This document shows positions 26,343-34,665 of a DNA stretch of 64,000 bases, piece by piece. Origin of the DNA: Lentisphaeria bacterium (GTDB taxonomy: Bacteria > Verrucomicrobiota > Lentisphaeria > Victivallales > Victivallaceae); NCBI GenBank assembly GCA_017450705.1, contig JAFSTC010000071.1:1-64000 (forward strand). Direction: 5' to 3'. The notes beneath the pieces are model-generated. The model saw nothing but the letters and a program-made list of their open reading frames with translations, made no database searches and was not told the DNA's origin. The first letter of the stretch is position 1. Every line of letters starts with the position of its first letter. The position numbers and the translations under genes were made by a program.

Positions 26343-26392
26343 GATCCGCTCCGTTTCAGCCGGGGTCCCCCCCGCTTCTCTCAAGTCGACAT

Positions 26393-26421
26393 AATATATC
26401 TCCTGACAATCCGCTTTTCAA
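26393..26421 (-). promoter_or_regulatory. Promoter of the ldt-accA-GNAT unit
   Basis: Minus strand TTGAAA (26421-26416), 17-bp spacer, TATATT (26398-26393). Confidence 0.8.
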
Positions 26422-26425
26422 GACC

Positions 26426-26454
26426 TTGCAATAGACGCGGGGGCACTGTATATT
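26426..26454 (+). promoter_or_regulatory. Promoter of purT
   Basis: TTGCAA at 26426-26431, 17-bp spacer, TATATT at 26449-26454. Its -35 box lies back to back with that of the ldt promoter, 4 bp away. The leader to the ATG is about 95 nt; I see no known purine or ZTP riboswitch core in it. Confidence 0.8.
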
Positions 26455-26556
26455 ATTGAGAGGGACGGCTCCCGACCGGAGTTTTCCCTTTTTCCCGCTC
26501 GGCGGACCCCCGGAGTATTTCCGGAAAAAAAACAAAAAATTTAAGGATCGCGTACC

Positions 26557-27738
26557 ATGGCCTCACTTGGAACAGCACTGACTCCGTCTGCAAAAAAAGT
26601 CCTCATGCTCGGTTCGGGAGAACTCGGCAAGGAGGTCATCATCGAATTCATGCGCCTCGGCGTCGAAGTTGTCGCCGTCGACCGTTATCCCAACGCCCCC
26701 GGCATGCAGGTCGCCCACAGGAGCTATGTCATCAACATGCTGGACGCCAAGGCCCTCCGCGAAGTCATCGAGAAGGAGAAGCCGGATTTCATCGTGCCCG
26801 AGGTGGAGGCCATCGCCACCCCTGCCCTACTGGAACTTGAAAAAGAGGGCTTCAACGTGATCCCCACCGCCCGGGCCACCTTCCTCACCATGAACAGAGA
26901 GGGCATCCGCCGCCTCGCCGCCGAGGAGCTGGGGCTGCCCACCTCCCGTTACCGCTTTGCGGCAAATCACGACGAATTCGTCGCAGCCGTCAAGGAGATC
27001 GGCATTCCCTGCGTCGTCAAACCCATCATGAGCTCTTCCGGCCACGGCCAGAGCACGATCAAGTCCGCGGACGATGTCGAGAAGGCCTGGCAGGAAGCGC
27101 AGTCCGGCGGCCGTGCCGGTGCGGGAAAAGTCATCGTCGAAGCCTTCGTCGATTTCGACTACGAGATCACGCTCCTGACGGTGAGACATGTCGGCGGGAC
27201 GAGCTATCTCGAACCCATCGGGCACCATCAGGTCGACGGCGACTACCAGGAGTCCTGGCAGCCCCAGCCCATGACGCCTGCGGCGAAGGCCAAGGCGCAG
27301 GAGATCGCGCTCAAGATCACTTCCGCCCTCGGCGGCCGGGGCATCTTCGGCGTGGAAATGTTCATCAAGGGCGATCAGGTGATCTTCAGCGAAGTTTCGC
27401 CCCGGCCCCATGACACGGGGATGGTGACGATGATCTCCCAGGATCTCTCCGAGTTCGCGCTGCACGCCAGAGCCATTCTCGGACTGCCGATCCCCAACAT
27501 CTGCTTCCACGGGCCCTCCGCCTCCAAGGCCATCGTCGCCCGGGGCGACAGCGACAGCGTCTCCTTCGGCAACATCGACAAGGTGCTCGCCCGTCCCGAT
27601 ACGACCATGCGCATCTTCGGCAAGAAGGAGGTCCGCGGCCACCGCCGCGTCGGCGTGCTTCTGGCCCGCGCCGCGTCCGTCGAAGAGGCGAAGAAGACCG
27701 TCTTCGACATGTACGGCGATCTCGAAATCAAGCTCTGA
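26557..27738 (+). CDS. purT: Formate-dependent phosphoribosylglycinamide formyltransferase
   Basis: A 393-residue ATP-grasp enzyme that formylates GAR with formate and ATP in purine synthesis. The N-terminal substrate domain [21 protein letters not shown] is diagnostic for PurT, followed by [21 protein letters not shown]-grasp motifs: [15 protein letters not shown], then [29 protein letters not shown]. The start ATG follows AAGGAT. Use of formate fits an anaerobe with a formate pool. Confidence 0.96.
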   Translation: MASLGTALTPSAKKVLMLGSGELGKEVIIEFMRLGVEVVAVDRYPNAPGMQVAHRSYVINMLDAKALREVIEKEKPDFIVPEVEAIATPALLELEKEGFNVIPTARATFLTMNREGIRRLAAEELGLPTSRYRFAANHDEFVAAVKEIGIPCVVKPIMSSSGHGQSTIKSADDVEKAWQEAQSGGRAGAGKVIVEAFVDFDYEITLLTVRHVGGTSYLEPIGHHQVDGDYQESWQPQPMTPAAKAKAQEIALKITSALGGRGIFGVEMFIKGDQVIFSEVSPRPHDTGMVTMISQDLSEFALHARAILGLPIPNICFHGPSASKAIVARGDSDSVSFGNIDKVLARPDTTMRIFGKKEVRGHRRVGVLLARAASVEEAKKTVFDMYGDLEIKL

Positions 27739-27773
27739 ACCGTTTTTTTCGGCCGGAGGATCGGAAAAAAGGC

Positions 27774-27801
27774 TTGCAAAAGAGTCGATCGGGTGTATAT
27801 T
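27774..27801 (+). promoter_or_regulatory. Promoter of the Gfo/Idh gene
   Basis: TTGCAA at 27774-27779, 16-bp spacer, TATATT at 27796-27801. Downstream, ACTGC-ttgaatt-GCAGT (27818-27834) is an inverted repeat that could be an operator. Confidence 0.65.
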
Positions 27802-27864
27802 TTACTTTAACGTGAAACTGCTTGAATTGCAGTAAGAATTAAACCACACAGGAGTTTCTCTATC

Positions 27865-29157
27865 ATGGCAAAAAGAAGGTATGCCGTCTGCGGCGTGTCG
27901 TCGCGCGCCATCGGCATGTACATCAAACCGATGCTGAATGATTTCGGCCATTGCGCCGAACTCGTGGCCCTGCTGGACATCGATCCGCTGCGCTTCAAGA
28001 TCTGCAAGGAGGACGAGCCCAAAGCCGCGAACGTGCCGGAGTATCTGGCGGCCGATTTCGAAAAGATGATCAAGGAGACCTCGCCCGACGCCCTCATCAT
28101 CGTCGGCATGGACTGCTCCCACGTGGACTACCTCGTCGGCGGTCTGGAGCATGATCTGGACGTCATCAGTGAAAAGCCCATGACCACCAACGCTCCCGAC
28201 GCGCTGCGAGTTCTGGCGGCTGAGGCAAAATCCAAGGGCCGGGTCACCTGTACGTTCAACTACCGCTACAATCCGGTCCACCGCAAACTGCGGGAACTGG
28301 TCCTCGCCGGCAAGGTCGGCCGGGTCACCCACGTCGATCTCAACTGGTACATCGACATCCGTCACGGCTCCAGCTATTTCCACCGCTGGAACCGCATGCG
28401 CGAGAACTCCGGAAGTCTCTCCATCCACAAGTCCAGCCACCATTTCGATCTGGTCAACTGGTGGATCGACGGCATTCCGGAATACGTCCACGCCTTCGGC
28501 GCCCTGAATCATTACGGTCCCAACGGCGAATTCAATCCGTCGAAGAAGGACGGCCGCCACTGCAACGAGTGCCCCGAGCTGATGCAGTGCCCCTACAAGG
28601 CCCGCTGGGCTACCCGCAACTCCACCATCATGGCGCAGGACGATCACATCAACGATTTCCTGACCAAGCGGAAGCTCTTCACGACCTACCGGCCGGATCA
28701 GTGCATGTTCGACTCCAAGATCAACATCTACGACACCTTTGTTGTCAACGTGAAGTACCGCAACGGCGCGCTGCTGAACTATTCGGCGAACTTCTCCACG
28801 CCCTACGAGGGCTACCGGCTGGCCATCAACGGCACCCGCGGCCGTCTGGAGACGATGGAGTTCGGCGGAGCCGGCGGCATGGCGCTGCCCAACCTCAACG
28901 AGGGCGGGGTCCAGTACATTGATTACTTCCCGATCTTCGAGGGGCGTGAGCGGATCCACGTGCCGAAGGGCGAAGGCGGCCACGGCGGCGGCGATCCCCT
29001 GCTCCGCGAGGACATCTTCCTCGGCGAGGATCCCAACCGCAAGTACGACATCCTCGCCCGTTCCGTCGACGGACTGCGCGCCATCTCCATCGGTGACGCC
29101 GTCTTCAACTCCATCAAGGACGGCGGCGTCCAGGACCTCACCGGATTCATCCGGTAA
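27865..29157 (+). CDS. Gfo/Idh/MocA family oxidoreductase
   Basis: A 430-residue protein, ten bases after an AGGAG site. The N-terminal Rossmann fold (YAVCGVSSRAIGMYI) binds NAD(P). The catalytic Lys lies in the EKPMTT motif (about residue 111) and the His pair in SSHHFDLVNWW (about 192-202). Family members oxidise, reduce or epimerise sugars and inositols. An unusual cysteine cluster (RHCNECPELMQCPYKARW, about residues 231-248) lies in the substrate domain and could bind a metal. No signal peptide is seen. The gene stands alone between its promoter and a strong terminator. The substrate is unknown; in this setting a uronate or deoxy-sugar is plausible. Confidence 0.9.
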   Translation: MAKRRYAVCGVSSRAIGMYIKPMLNDFGHCAELVALLDIDPLRFKICKEDEPKAANVPEYLAADFEKMIKETSPDALIIVGMDCSHVDYLVGGLEHDLDVISEKPMTTNAPDALRVLAAEAKSKGRVTCTFNYRYNPVHRKLRELVLAGKVGRVTHVDLNWYIDIRHGSSYFHRWNRMRENSGSLSIHKSSHHFDLVNWWIDGIPEYVHAFGALNHYGPNGEFNPSKKDGRHCNECPELMQCPYKARWATRNSTIMAQDDHINDFLTKRKLFTTYRPDQCMFDSKINIYDTFVVNVKYRNGALLNYSANFSTPYEGYRLAINGTRGRLETMEFGGAGGMALPNLNEGGVQYIDYFPIFEGRERIHVPKGEGGHGGGDPLLREDIFLGEDPNRKYDILARSVDGLRAISIGDAVFNSIKDGGVQDLTGFIR

Positions 29158-29180
29158 CTCCGGTCCTTTTTCGGACGATA

Positions 29181-29217
29181 AAAAGCGGAGCCGGTTTCAT
29201 CCCGGCTCCGCTTTTTT
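29181..29217 (+). terminator. Rho-independent terminator after the Gfo/Idh gene
   Basis: Stem AAAAGCGGAGCCGG (29181-29194), 7-nt loop, CCGGCTCCGCTTTT (29202-29215), then TT. Confidence 0.93.
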
Positions 29218-29413
29218 CGTCTACCCCGGCCGTTCCCGGGCTGTGGACAGGCAGGATAAGTTATAAGTCAAGTAAGTCCTAAGTCAAATGGGCCGGAAGG
29301 GCGACAGCCCTCCGGCCCGCTCTCATCTCTTGTTTCCCCAAAAAGTTGCCGTCGGCCCCGTTGGAGGCGGCTGGGGACAATATGCCGGATAGGCCGGATA
29401 CCCGCCATCTCCC

Positions 29414-29448
29414 ACCTCATACCTCATACCTCATACCTCATACCTCAC
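29414..29448. repeat. Heptamer tandem repeat ACCTCAT
   Basis: Four perfect copies of ACCTCAT (29414, 29421, 29428, 29435) and a fifth with one change (ACCTCAC at 29442). It ends just beyond the stop codon of the leftward GH78-like gene and may be a slippage-prone tract. Confidence 0.9.
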
Positions 29449-29454
29449 ACCCTG

Positions 29455-32244
29455 TCACAGCGCGATGTCGTCCTCGAAATCGTCGGGGGGCTTGAGGAGC
29501 GTGACCTGTTCGCTCAGGGCGAAGGAGGTCTTCTTCAGGTGAGCTGCGCTCAGTTCGGGCATGATCGTCACGGGAACGTTGGCGTCGAGAAAGGCATCGA
29601 GGCCGCCGTCCGGGGTCCGCCGCCATCTGACCAGCAGACGGCCGTTGCTCAGAGGAATGCTGCCCTCAGCGCTGTCGACGAAATCCATTCCCGGGTGGAA
29701 AAAGAGGGTCGTCTGACCGTTCTCCCCCTGGCGGATGCCGAGGATCTCGCGGATGAGGAAAACATTGGGGGAGATGACTTCCCCGTTGGAGAACGCGGTC
29801 TTGCAGATATCCGTCCCGTTCCGGTCGAGCCAGCCCGCGCCGTCTTCGGCCAAACGGTTCTCCCAGTAGTCGCGCATATAGCGGTACACCCAGCGGCGCT
29901 GACCGCAGGCGAACAGAAGCTCCGTGAAGAGCATGCTCGAATACGGCGTCAGACTGCCGAACTTGTCGAAGGGCGGATCGTAGTTGAAGAACCTGTAAAA
30001 GAACGTCTCGAAATCGTCGGGCGACATGATGCCGCCGTAAAACGCGCAGAAATTGGTGAAGCAGTCGAAGGTTTTGTCGGTGCTGTCTTCGTCCGCCCAG
30101 CTGAAAAAGAGCCCGGTCTCGGGGTCCTTGCAGCGTTTTCTCACCTCGTCGGCGATGCTCTCCGCCAGCCGCATGCAGTGGACGACATCGCTTTTGCGGT
30201 TGCTGGAGAGACGGTACACGTCGGAGGCCGAAAGCAGGAAGCGGCAGAACAGCGAATTGAGACAGCTGGAGACCTTCCCCGCATTGAAGTCCAAAGTGCT
30301 GAGCCGGCTGCTGGTGTTGTACCAGGCTCCGGGGAAGACCAGCATGCCGTACTTGCTGTCGATCATGGATTCGAAGAACTCCCGGGCGAAATCCAGCGCG
30401 GGCAGACTGCGTTCCAGCTCGACGATGCTCCCCGAGAAACTGAAGTTGTGCATGATCCAGCGCGGCAGGAACAGCATGTGATGCAGCTGCGGCTGACGCC
30501 GCCTGCCGTGGGTGATGGCGGGGATGTCCCCGTTTTCCAGCTGGGAATCCAGGAACTGGCGCAGCCGTGAAGCCGTGTAGACGCTGTCGCCCAGCAGGGC
30601 GCAGGCGCTGACGGATTCGATGAATGCGTCGAAGAGGAAAACGTCCTGGGACACGCGGGAGTCGGCCGTCGGGACCATGCTGATGGACCGGCGGAGCGTC
30701 TGATATCCCGTATCCCACAACCGGTTCAGCAGCTCGTCGGAACACCGGAAGGCGGCCGTCCGGTAGACCTCGCGGCAGAGTTCCTTGAATTCGACGGAGA
30801 TGATCCTGACGGGACCGCGGGCGGACCGGACGAAGACACCTGCGTAGAGACAATCCGCCGGGAGGAAACTGAAACTGGTGAGGTTCCCTCCCCTGCCGGT
30901 CAGGGTGGATACGGTCCTGCGGCCGTTTTTGCCGACGAAGCCGCAGGATGTCCTTCCCGTCGCGACGGAGACGTCGATGACGTCGCCGATCCCGGCTTCG
31001 AGACAAATTTTGAGGAATCCGTAGCCGGTGCGTGGCAGTTTCCACACGCCGTACTCGCCGTTGCCGAGGCGGGTCCCGTCGCCGGAAACCTCGGACTTCA
31101 GAAACTCGGAGGCGTTGATCAGGGCCTCGGGACAGGGAACGTCACTGACAAGACAGCGGCATGTGTCGACGCGGAGCCGGTCGAAGTGCAGAGAGGGCGT
31201 CGCCTCCTCCATGGAAAGGCGCAGAGGTCCGGCCACGCACCACCCCTCCTCCGCGGAGTCGAGCATATCCTGTCGGACCCTGATCTTTTCGGAGTCAGGC
31301 CCCGTGAACACCATCATGAACCCCATGGAAGAGGCGCCCGGGGTCTGGAAGAGCAGCAGCCGGTTCCAGCCGGGCGAAAGGACGAGCGTCCTCACCTGGG
31401 AACCGTTTTCGAAATCCGCCTGCGCCGTGAAGTTGAGGCCGCAGAAAAGTTTGAAGTGATCGTCGGAATACAGGCGGACTCCGACTGTCCCCGCGCTTTC
31501 GGAAAAGATGTATCCCATGGCCGCGTAGGTATCCCGCCCGGAGGCGGAAACGGCGGATCTGAACCGGACGCCGGTCCAGTTCGGGAAGGCGGTGACGGCT
31601 CCGCGTTCGACGAAGGAAAACTCCGGATTTTCCGGGGCGATCACAGGCGGCGGCATGGGGAAGAGTTCCGGACGCAGAGCGAATTTATCCAGCGGCGTGA
31701 TGAGGTCGGGATTTTTCCAGAGCGCATTGGGCTTGAGCGAGACGGCGGCCCAGTTCTGCGGGCACTGTTCGGAGCGGAAGACTTCGGTCATCCCCTCCCC
31801 CCGCGCTACGACGGGACGCCTGCCGGCGCAGAAATCGGCCGGCAGCACCTGCCACGTTTCATCGCTGCAGAGCACGAGGGAGGTCCCTGCGGACATCTGG
31901 CACCAGAACCCCGGAGGACGGTCGTCGTGATCCCCCGCGCAGGAGGTGTTGTAGTATGCCTTCACGGCGATCACGTTGCGGCCCGGCTCGAGAAAGAATC
32001 CGACGCTGTGCTGGTCTATGTAGCAGGAATCCGGCCGGCAGTGGCCGCCGGGCCCGAAACCGATGAGCCGGTCGTTGATGAACAGCTGGTAAGCCGTGTT
32101 CGCGGAGATCCAGAGATCGACGTCCTCTTCGGAAAAATCTTTGTTGAACTCCTTGCGGAACAGAAGGAAAGAATCCTTCATCGCATGATCCTTGAGCCAG
32201 ATCCAGCTGCCGCAGATCCCGGCCGGCAAACGCACCTTGTTCAT
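29455..32244 (-). CDS. GH78-like (alpha-L-rhamnosidase fold) protein with altered catalytic motif
   Basis: 929 residues from ATG 32244, behind GGAG. The N-terminal beta domains carry galactose-binding-like motifs: LWISANTAYQLFINDRLIGFG and the GRNVIAVKAYY strand are standard in rhamnosidases. The (alpha/alpha)6 part follows from about residue 505 (AFRCSDELLNRLWDTGYQTLRRSISMV) and the C-terminal beta domain ends near LKPPDDFED. At about residue 525, where GH78 enzymes have the D-x-x-x-R-x-G-W-x-G-D motif, this protein reads PTADSRVSQDVFLFD, so the usual acid residues are shifted or lost. No signal peptide is seen, so it is cytosolic or has lost export. It may have altered substrate or be non-catalytic. 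Confidence 0.75.
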   Translation of the reverse strand: MNKVRLPAGICGSWIWLKDHAMKDSFLLFRKEFNKDFSEEDVDLWISANTAYQLFINDRLIGFGPGGHCRPDSCYIDQHSVGFFLEPGRNVIAVKAYYNTSCAGDHDDRPPGFWCQMSAGTSLVLCSDETWQVLPADFCAGRRPVVARGEGMTEVFRSEQCPQNWAAVSLKPNALWKNPDLITPLDKFALRPELFPMPPPVIAPENPEFSFVERGAVTAFPNWTGVRFRSAVSASGRDTYAAMGYIFSESAGTVGVRLYSDDHFKLFCGLNFTAQADFENGSQVRTLVLSPGWNRLLLFQTPGASSMGFMMVFTGPDSEKIRVRQDMLDSAEEGWCVAGPLRLSMEEATPSLHFDRLRVDTCRCLVSDVPCPEALINASEFLKSEVSGDGTRLGNGEYGVWKLPRTGYGFLKICLEAGIGDVIDVSVATGRTSCGFVGKNGRRTVSTLTGRGGNLTSFSFLPADCLYAGVFVRSARGPVRIISVEFKELCREVYRTAAFRCSDELLNRLWDTGYQTLRRSISMVPTADSRVSQDVFLFDAFIESVSACALLGDSVYTASRLRQFLDSQLENGDIPAITHGRRRQPQLHHMLFLPRWIMHNFSFSGSIVELERSLPALDFAREFFESMIDSKYGMLVFPGAWYNTSSRLSTLDFNAGKVSSCLNSLFCRFLLSASDVYRLSSNRKSDVVHCMRLAESIADEVRKRCKDPETGLFFSWADEDSTDKTFDCFTNFCAFYGGIMSPDDFETFFYRFFNYDPPFDKFGSLTPYSSMLFTELLFACGQRRWVYRYMRDYWENRLAEDGAGWLDRNGTDICKTAFSNGEVISPNVFLIREILGIRQGENGQTTLFFHPGMDFVDSAEGSIPLSNGRLLVRWRRTPDGGLDAFLDANVPVTIMPELSAAHLKKTSFALSEQVTLLKPPDDFEDDIAL

Positions 32245-32310
32245 ATGGGCTCCATTTTTGTAAAGCTGAAAAAAACGAGCTTTCCCGACGGGACTTCCCG
32301 TCAGGTATAA

Positions 32311-32338
32311 ACTATACCCCGCCTGCCGGATTTGTCAA
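32311..32338 (-). promoter_or_regulatory. Promoter of the GH78-like gene
   Basis: Minus strand TTGACA (32338-32333), 16-bp spacer, TATAGT (32316-32311). An inverted repeat CGACGGGAC-TT-CCCGTC lies between it and the gene (about 32286-32301). Confidence 0.6.
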
Positions 32339-32401
32339 ATGCCGCAACGGAAAAAACTGCGAATAAATATCCGTTTCCCCGGCGGATCCGGAAAAAAAAG
32401 C

Positions 32402-32430
32402 TTGTAAAGTCCGGCTTGCCGTGGTATATT
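32402..32430 (+). promoter_or_regulatory. Promoter of the NuoE/NuoF/GltD-like operon
   Basis: TTGTAA at 32402-32407, 17-bp spacer, TATATT at 32425-32430; leader of about 63 nt to the first ATG. Confidence 0.75.
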
Positions 32431-32499
32431 TATCGCTCACAAGAACACATCCCGGTCCCGTGCGGCCGGGAAATCATCACCTGGGAGTTGCGGAGTGAT

Positions 32500-32952
32500 A
32501 TGGACAGTCCGTTTTCATTTCTCGAGAAGGTAAGCCCCGAACCGAACAACCTGATCAAGGGGCTGCAGTTGATCCAGTCCGCCGAGGGATATGTCTCCGA
32601 TGACGCGATAAGGGCGGCGTCGGCGCATTTCGGCGTCCCCGCCGCGGAGATAGAGGGCGTGCTGACATTTTATGCCCAGTTCAAACGGGTCAAACCCGGA
32701 AAATTCAAGATCGCCGTGTGCGACGGGACGGCGTGCCACATCAAGGGCGCGCCCCAGGTCCACGAGTGGCTGCGGCAGGAGATCGGGCTCGTGCCCGGAG
32801 AAACGGACAAGGACGGCCTCTTTTCCCTCGAAACGGTCGCCTGTCTCGGCTGCTGCAGTCTTGCCCCGGTCATGAGCGTCAACGGAAAAGTCCACGCCAA
32901 ACTTGACCGGAAAAGTCTGAAAAAGATCCTAAGGGAGTATGCCGGAAAATGA
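32500..32952 (+). CDS. NuoE-like [2Fe-2S] subunit of a flavin-based oxidoreductase
   Basis: A 150-residue thioredoxin-like ferredoxin from ATG 32500, with a GGAG site just upstream. The helical N-terminus (IKGLQLIQSAEGYVSDDAI) is followed by the [2Fe-2S] site: CDGTACHIKGAP supplies two cysteines and ETVACLGCCSLAPV the other two, at the spacing of NuoE, HydC and HndA. It relays electrons within a complex built on the next gene's NuoF-like subunit. Its stop overlaps the next start (ATGA), so the subunits are made in step. Confidence 0.92.
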   Translation: MDSPFSFLEKVSPEPNNLIKGLQLIQSAEGYVSDDAIRAASAHFGVPAAEIEGVLTFYAQFKRVKPGKFKIAVCDGTACHIKGAPQVHEWLRQEIGLVPGETDKDGLFSLETVACLGCCSLAPVMSVNGKVHAKLDRKSLKKILREYAGK

Positions 32953-34658
32953 AGATAAAACTTTTACGCGTCGGCGTCGCCAGCTGCGGTGTTGCGGCCG
33001 GTGCCGACAAGGTGCTCGCCAAGCTTCGCGAAAAGGCCGCAGGGATCCCCGTGATCGGTGTGGGATGTCTCGGACACTGTTACGCCGAGCCCATTGTCGA
33101 AGCGGTCACCGAAACGGGCGAGTCCGTTTTCTTCCGCGATGTCAGGGATACCGACGAGGCCGTTGAAAACATCCTCTCCCTCGGCGTGGAAAACCGTTTC
33201 ACGGTCCCGGAAAAACGCAAATCGCATGAATTGGTCAAAGTCCTCGCCCTCGCCGGACGGGTCGATCCCACCGACATGGACGACTACATTGCCCACGGCG
33301 GATACGAGGGGTTGAAAAAAGCCCTCGCTCTCTCGCCGGAGGAAGTCGTCGAACAGGTGAAGATCTCCGGTCTCCGGGGCCGCGGCGGCGGCGGGTTCCC
33401 CACCGGGAACAAGTGGGGGTTCCTCGCCGCCAAAAAGGCCGATGAAAAGATCCTCATCTGCAATGCGGACGAGGGCGATCCCGGCGCGTTCATGGACCGC
33501 TCCCTCATGGAGAGTGTGCCCCATCAGGTTTTGGAGGGCATGCTCATCGCCGCCTACGCCACCGGCGCCACGAAGCTTTTCATCTACTGCCGGGCCGAGT
33601 ATCCCATGGCGATCAAACATCTCAAGATCGCCATAGATCAGATCCGCAAGGCAAAACTCGACGTCCTCAACAACCGGGAAGTGAGCATCACCATCAAAGA
33701 GGGCGCGGGCGCTTTCGTCTGCGGCGAGGAAACGGCCCTCATCGCCTCGCTGGAAGGCAAGCGCGGCACGCCGCGCTTCCGCCCCCCCTTCCCCACCGAC
33801 AGCGGTTACATGGGGCATCCCTCCATGATCAACAACGTCGAGACCTTCGGGAACGTGCCGCTCATCCTGCGCGAGGGCGGTGAAGCGTATGCGAAGATCG
33901 GGACGGCCGGCAGCAAGGGAACGAAGCTCTTCGCCCTGGCCGGAGACCTCGCCAATCCCGGACTGGTCGAAGTCCCCATGGGGACGACCATTGCCGAGAT
34001 CGTCTTCGAGATCGGCGGCGCCGACCGCGACAAAGTCAAAGCCGTGCAGACCGGCGGTCCCTCCGGCGGCTGCATCCCGGTGGAGCTTTTCGACACGCCC
34101 GTGGATTACGACTCCCTGAAGGCTCTTGGGGCCATCATGGGATCCGGCGGCATGATCGTCATCGGCAAGGACCGCTGCATGGTGGAGACCGCCCGGTATT
34201 TTCTCGATTTCACTCACAGGGAGAGCTGCGGCAAATGCACTTTCTGCCGCATCGGCACCACCCGCATGTTCGAGACGCTGGAACGCATCGTCGCCGGCAA
34301 AGGGAAGGAGTCCGACCTGGCTCTTCTGGAAGACCTCGGCAAAAAGGTCAAGGCGGGCGCGTTGTGCGGCCTGGGCCAGACCGCGCCGAATCCCGTGCTC
34401 GCCACGCTGCGCTACTACCGGCATGAATACGAGGCCCACGTCAAGGAGCACCGCTGCCCCGTCCATCAGTGCAACGCACTGGTGAAGCTCGAGATCGATC
34501 CCTCGAAATGCATCAAGTGCAGACTGTGCGTCAAAACGTGTCCCGTCGGTGCCATCGACGGCGAGCTCCGGATCGACGAAAAAAAGTGTACCCGCTGCAA
34601 CAGCTGTTTTGACGTCTGTCCGAAGAAAGCCATTTGCCGGACGGACATAGGAGAGTGA
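32949..34658 (+). CDS. NuoF-like NADH-binding subunit with extra ferredoxin domains
   Basis: 569 residues. The N-terminal thioredoxin-like segment (ASCGVAAGA near residue 12, VGCLGHCYAEP near 38) may hold a [2Fe-2S] cluster. The NuoF core follows: the NADH site GLRGRGGGGFPTGNKW and FMN site NADEGDPGAFMDR. The [4Fe-4S] N3-type site is ESCGKCTFCRIGTTRM with a fourth Cys in ALCGLGQTAP. At the end sit two [4Fe-4S] motifs, CIKCRLCVKTCPVGAI and CTRCNSCFDVCPKKAI. This is the HydB/HndC architecture, in which the FMN site can bifurcate electrons between NAD(H) and ferredoxin. No H-cluster hydrogenase subunit is encoded here; the partner is the GltD-like protein next door. Confidence 0.93.
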   Translation: MKIKLLRVGVASCGVAAGADKVLAKLREKAAGIPVIGVGCLGHCYAEPIVEAVTETGESVFFRDVRDTDEAVENILSLGVENRFTVPEKRKSHELVKVLALAGRVDPTDMDDYIAHGGYEGLKKALALSPEEVVEQVKISGLRGRGGGGFPTGNKWGFLAAKKADEKILICNADEGDPGAFMDRSLMESVPHQVLEGMLIAAYATGATKLFIYCRAEYPMAIKHLKIAIDQIRKAKLDVLNNREVSITIKEGAGAFVCGEETALIASLEGKRGTPRFRPPFPTDSGYMGHPSMINNVETFGNVPLILREGGEAYAKIGTAGSKGTKLFALAGDLANPGLVEVPMGTTIAEIVFEIGGADRDKVKAVQTGGPSGGCIPVELFDTPVDYDSLKALGAIMGSGGMIVIGKDRCMVETARYFLDFTHRESCGKCTFCRIGTTRMFETLERIVAGKGKESDLALLEDLGKKVKAGALCGLGQTAPNPVLATLRYYRHEYEAHVKEHRCPVHQCNALVKLEIDPSKCIKCRLCVKTCPVGAIDGELRIDEKKCTRCNSCFDVCPKKAICRTDIGE

Positions 34659-34665
34659 AGAGGAA

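Larger units (their letters stand above)
29158..29454. other. Intergenic stretch with terminator, hairpin and heptamer repeats
   Basis: No gene is seen. It contains the Gfo/Idh terminator, a run of AAGTC words (29259-29286), a long GC hairpin (29290-29317, GGGCCGGA/TCCGGCCC arms) without a T-tract, and ACCTCAT heptamers. Confidence 0.7.

Noticed and set aside
26455-26556. Purine or ZTP riboswitch before purT
   Set aside because: The leader is long enough, but the conserved core sequences of these riboswitches could not be found.
29414-29448. CRISPR-like array
   Set aside because: Seven-base repeats without spacers; a simple tandem tract.
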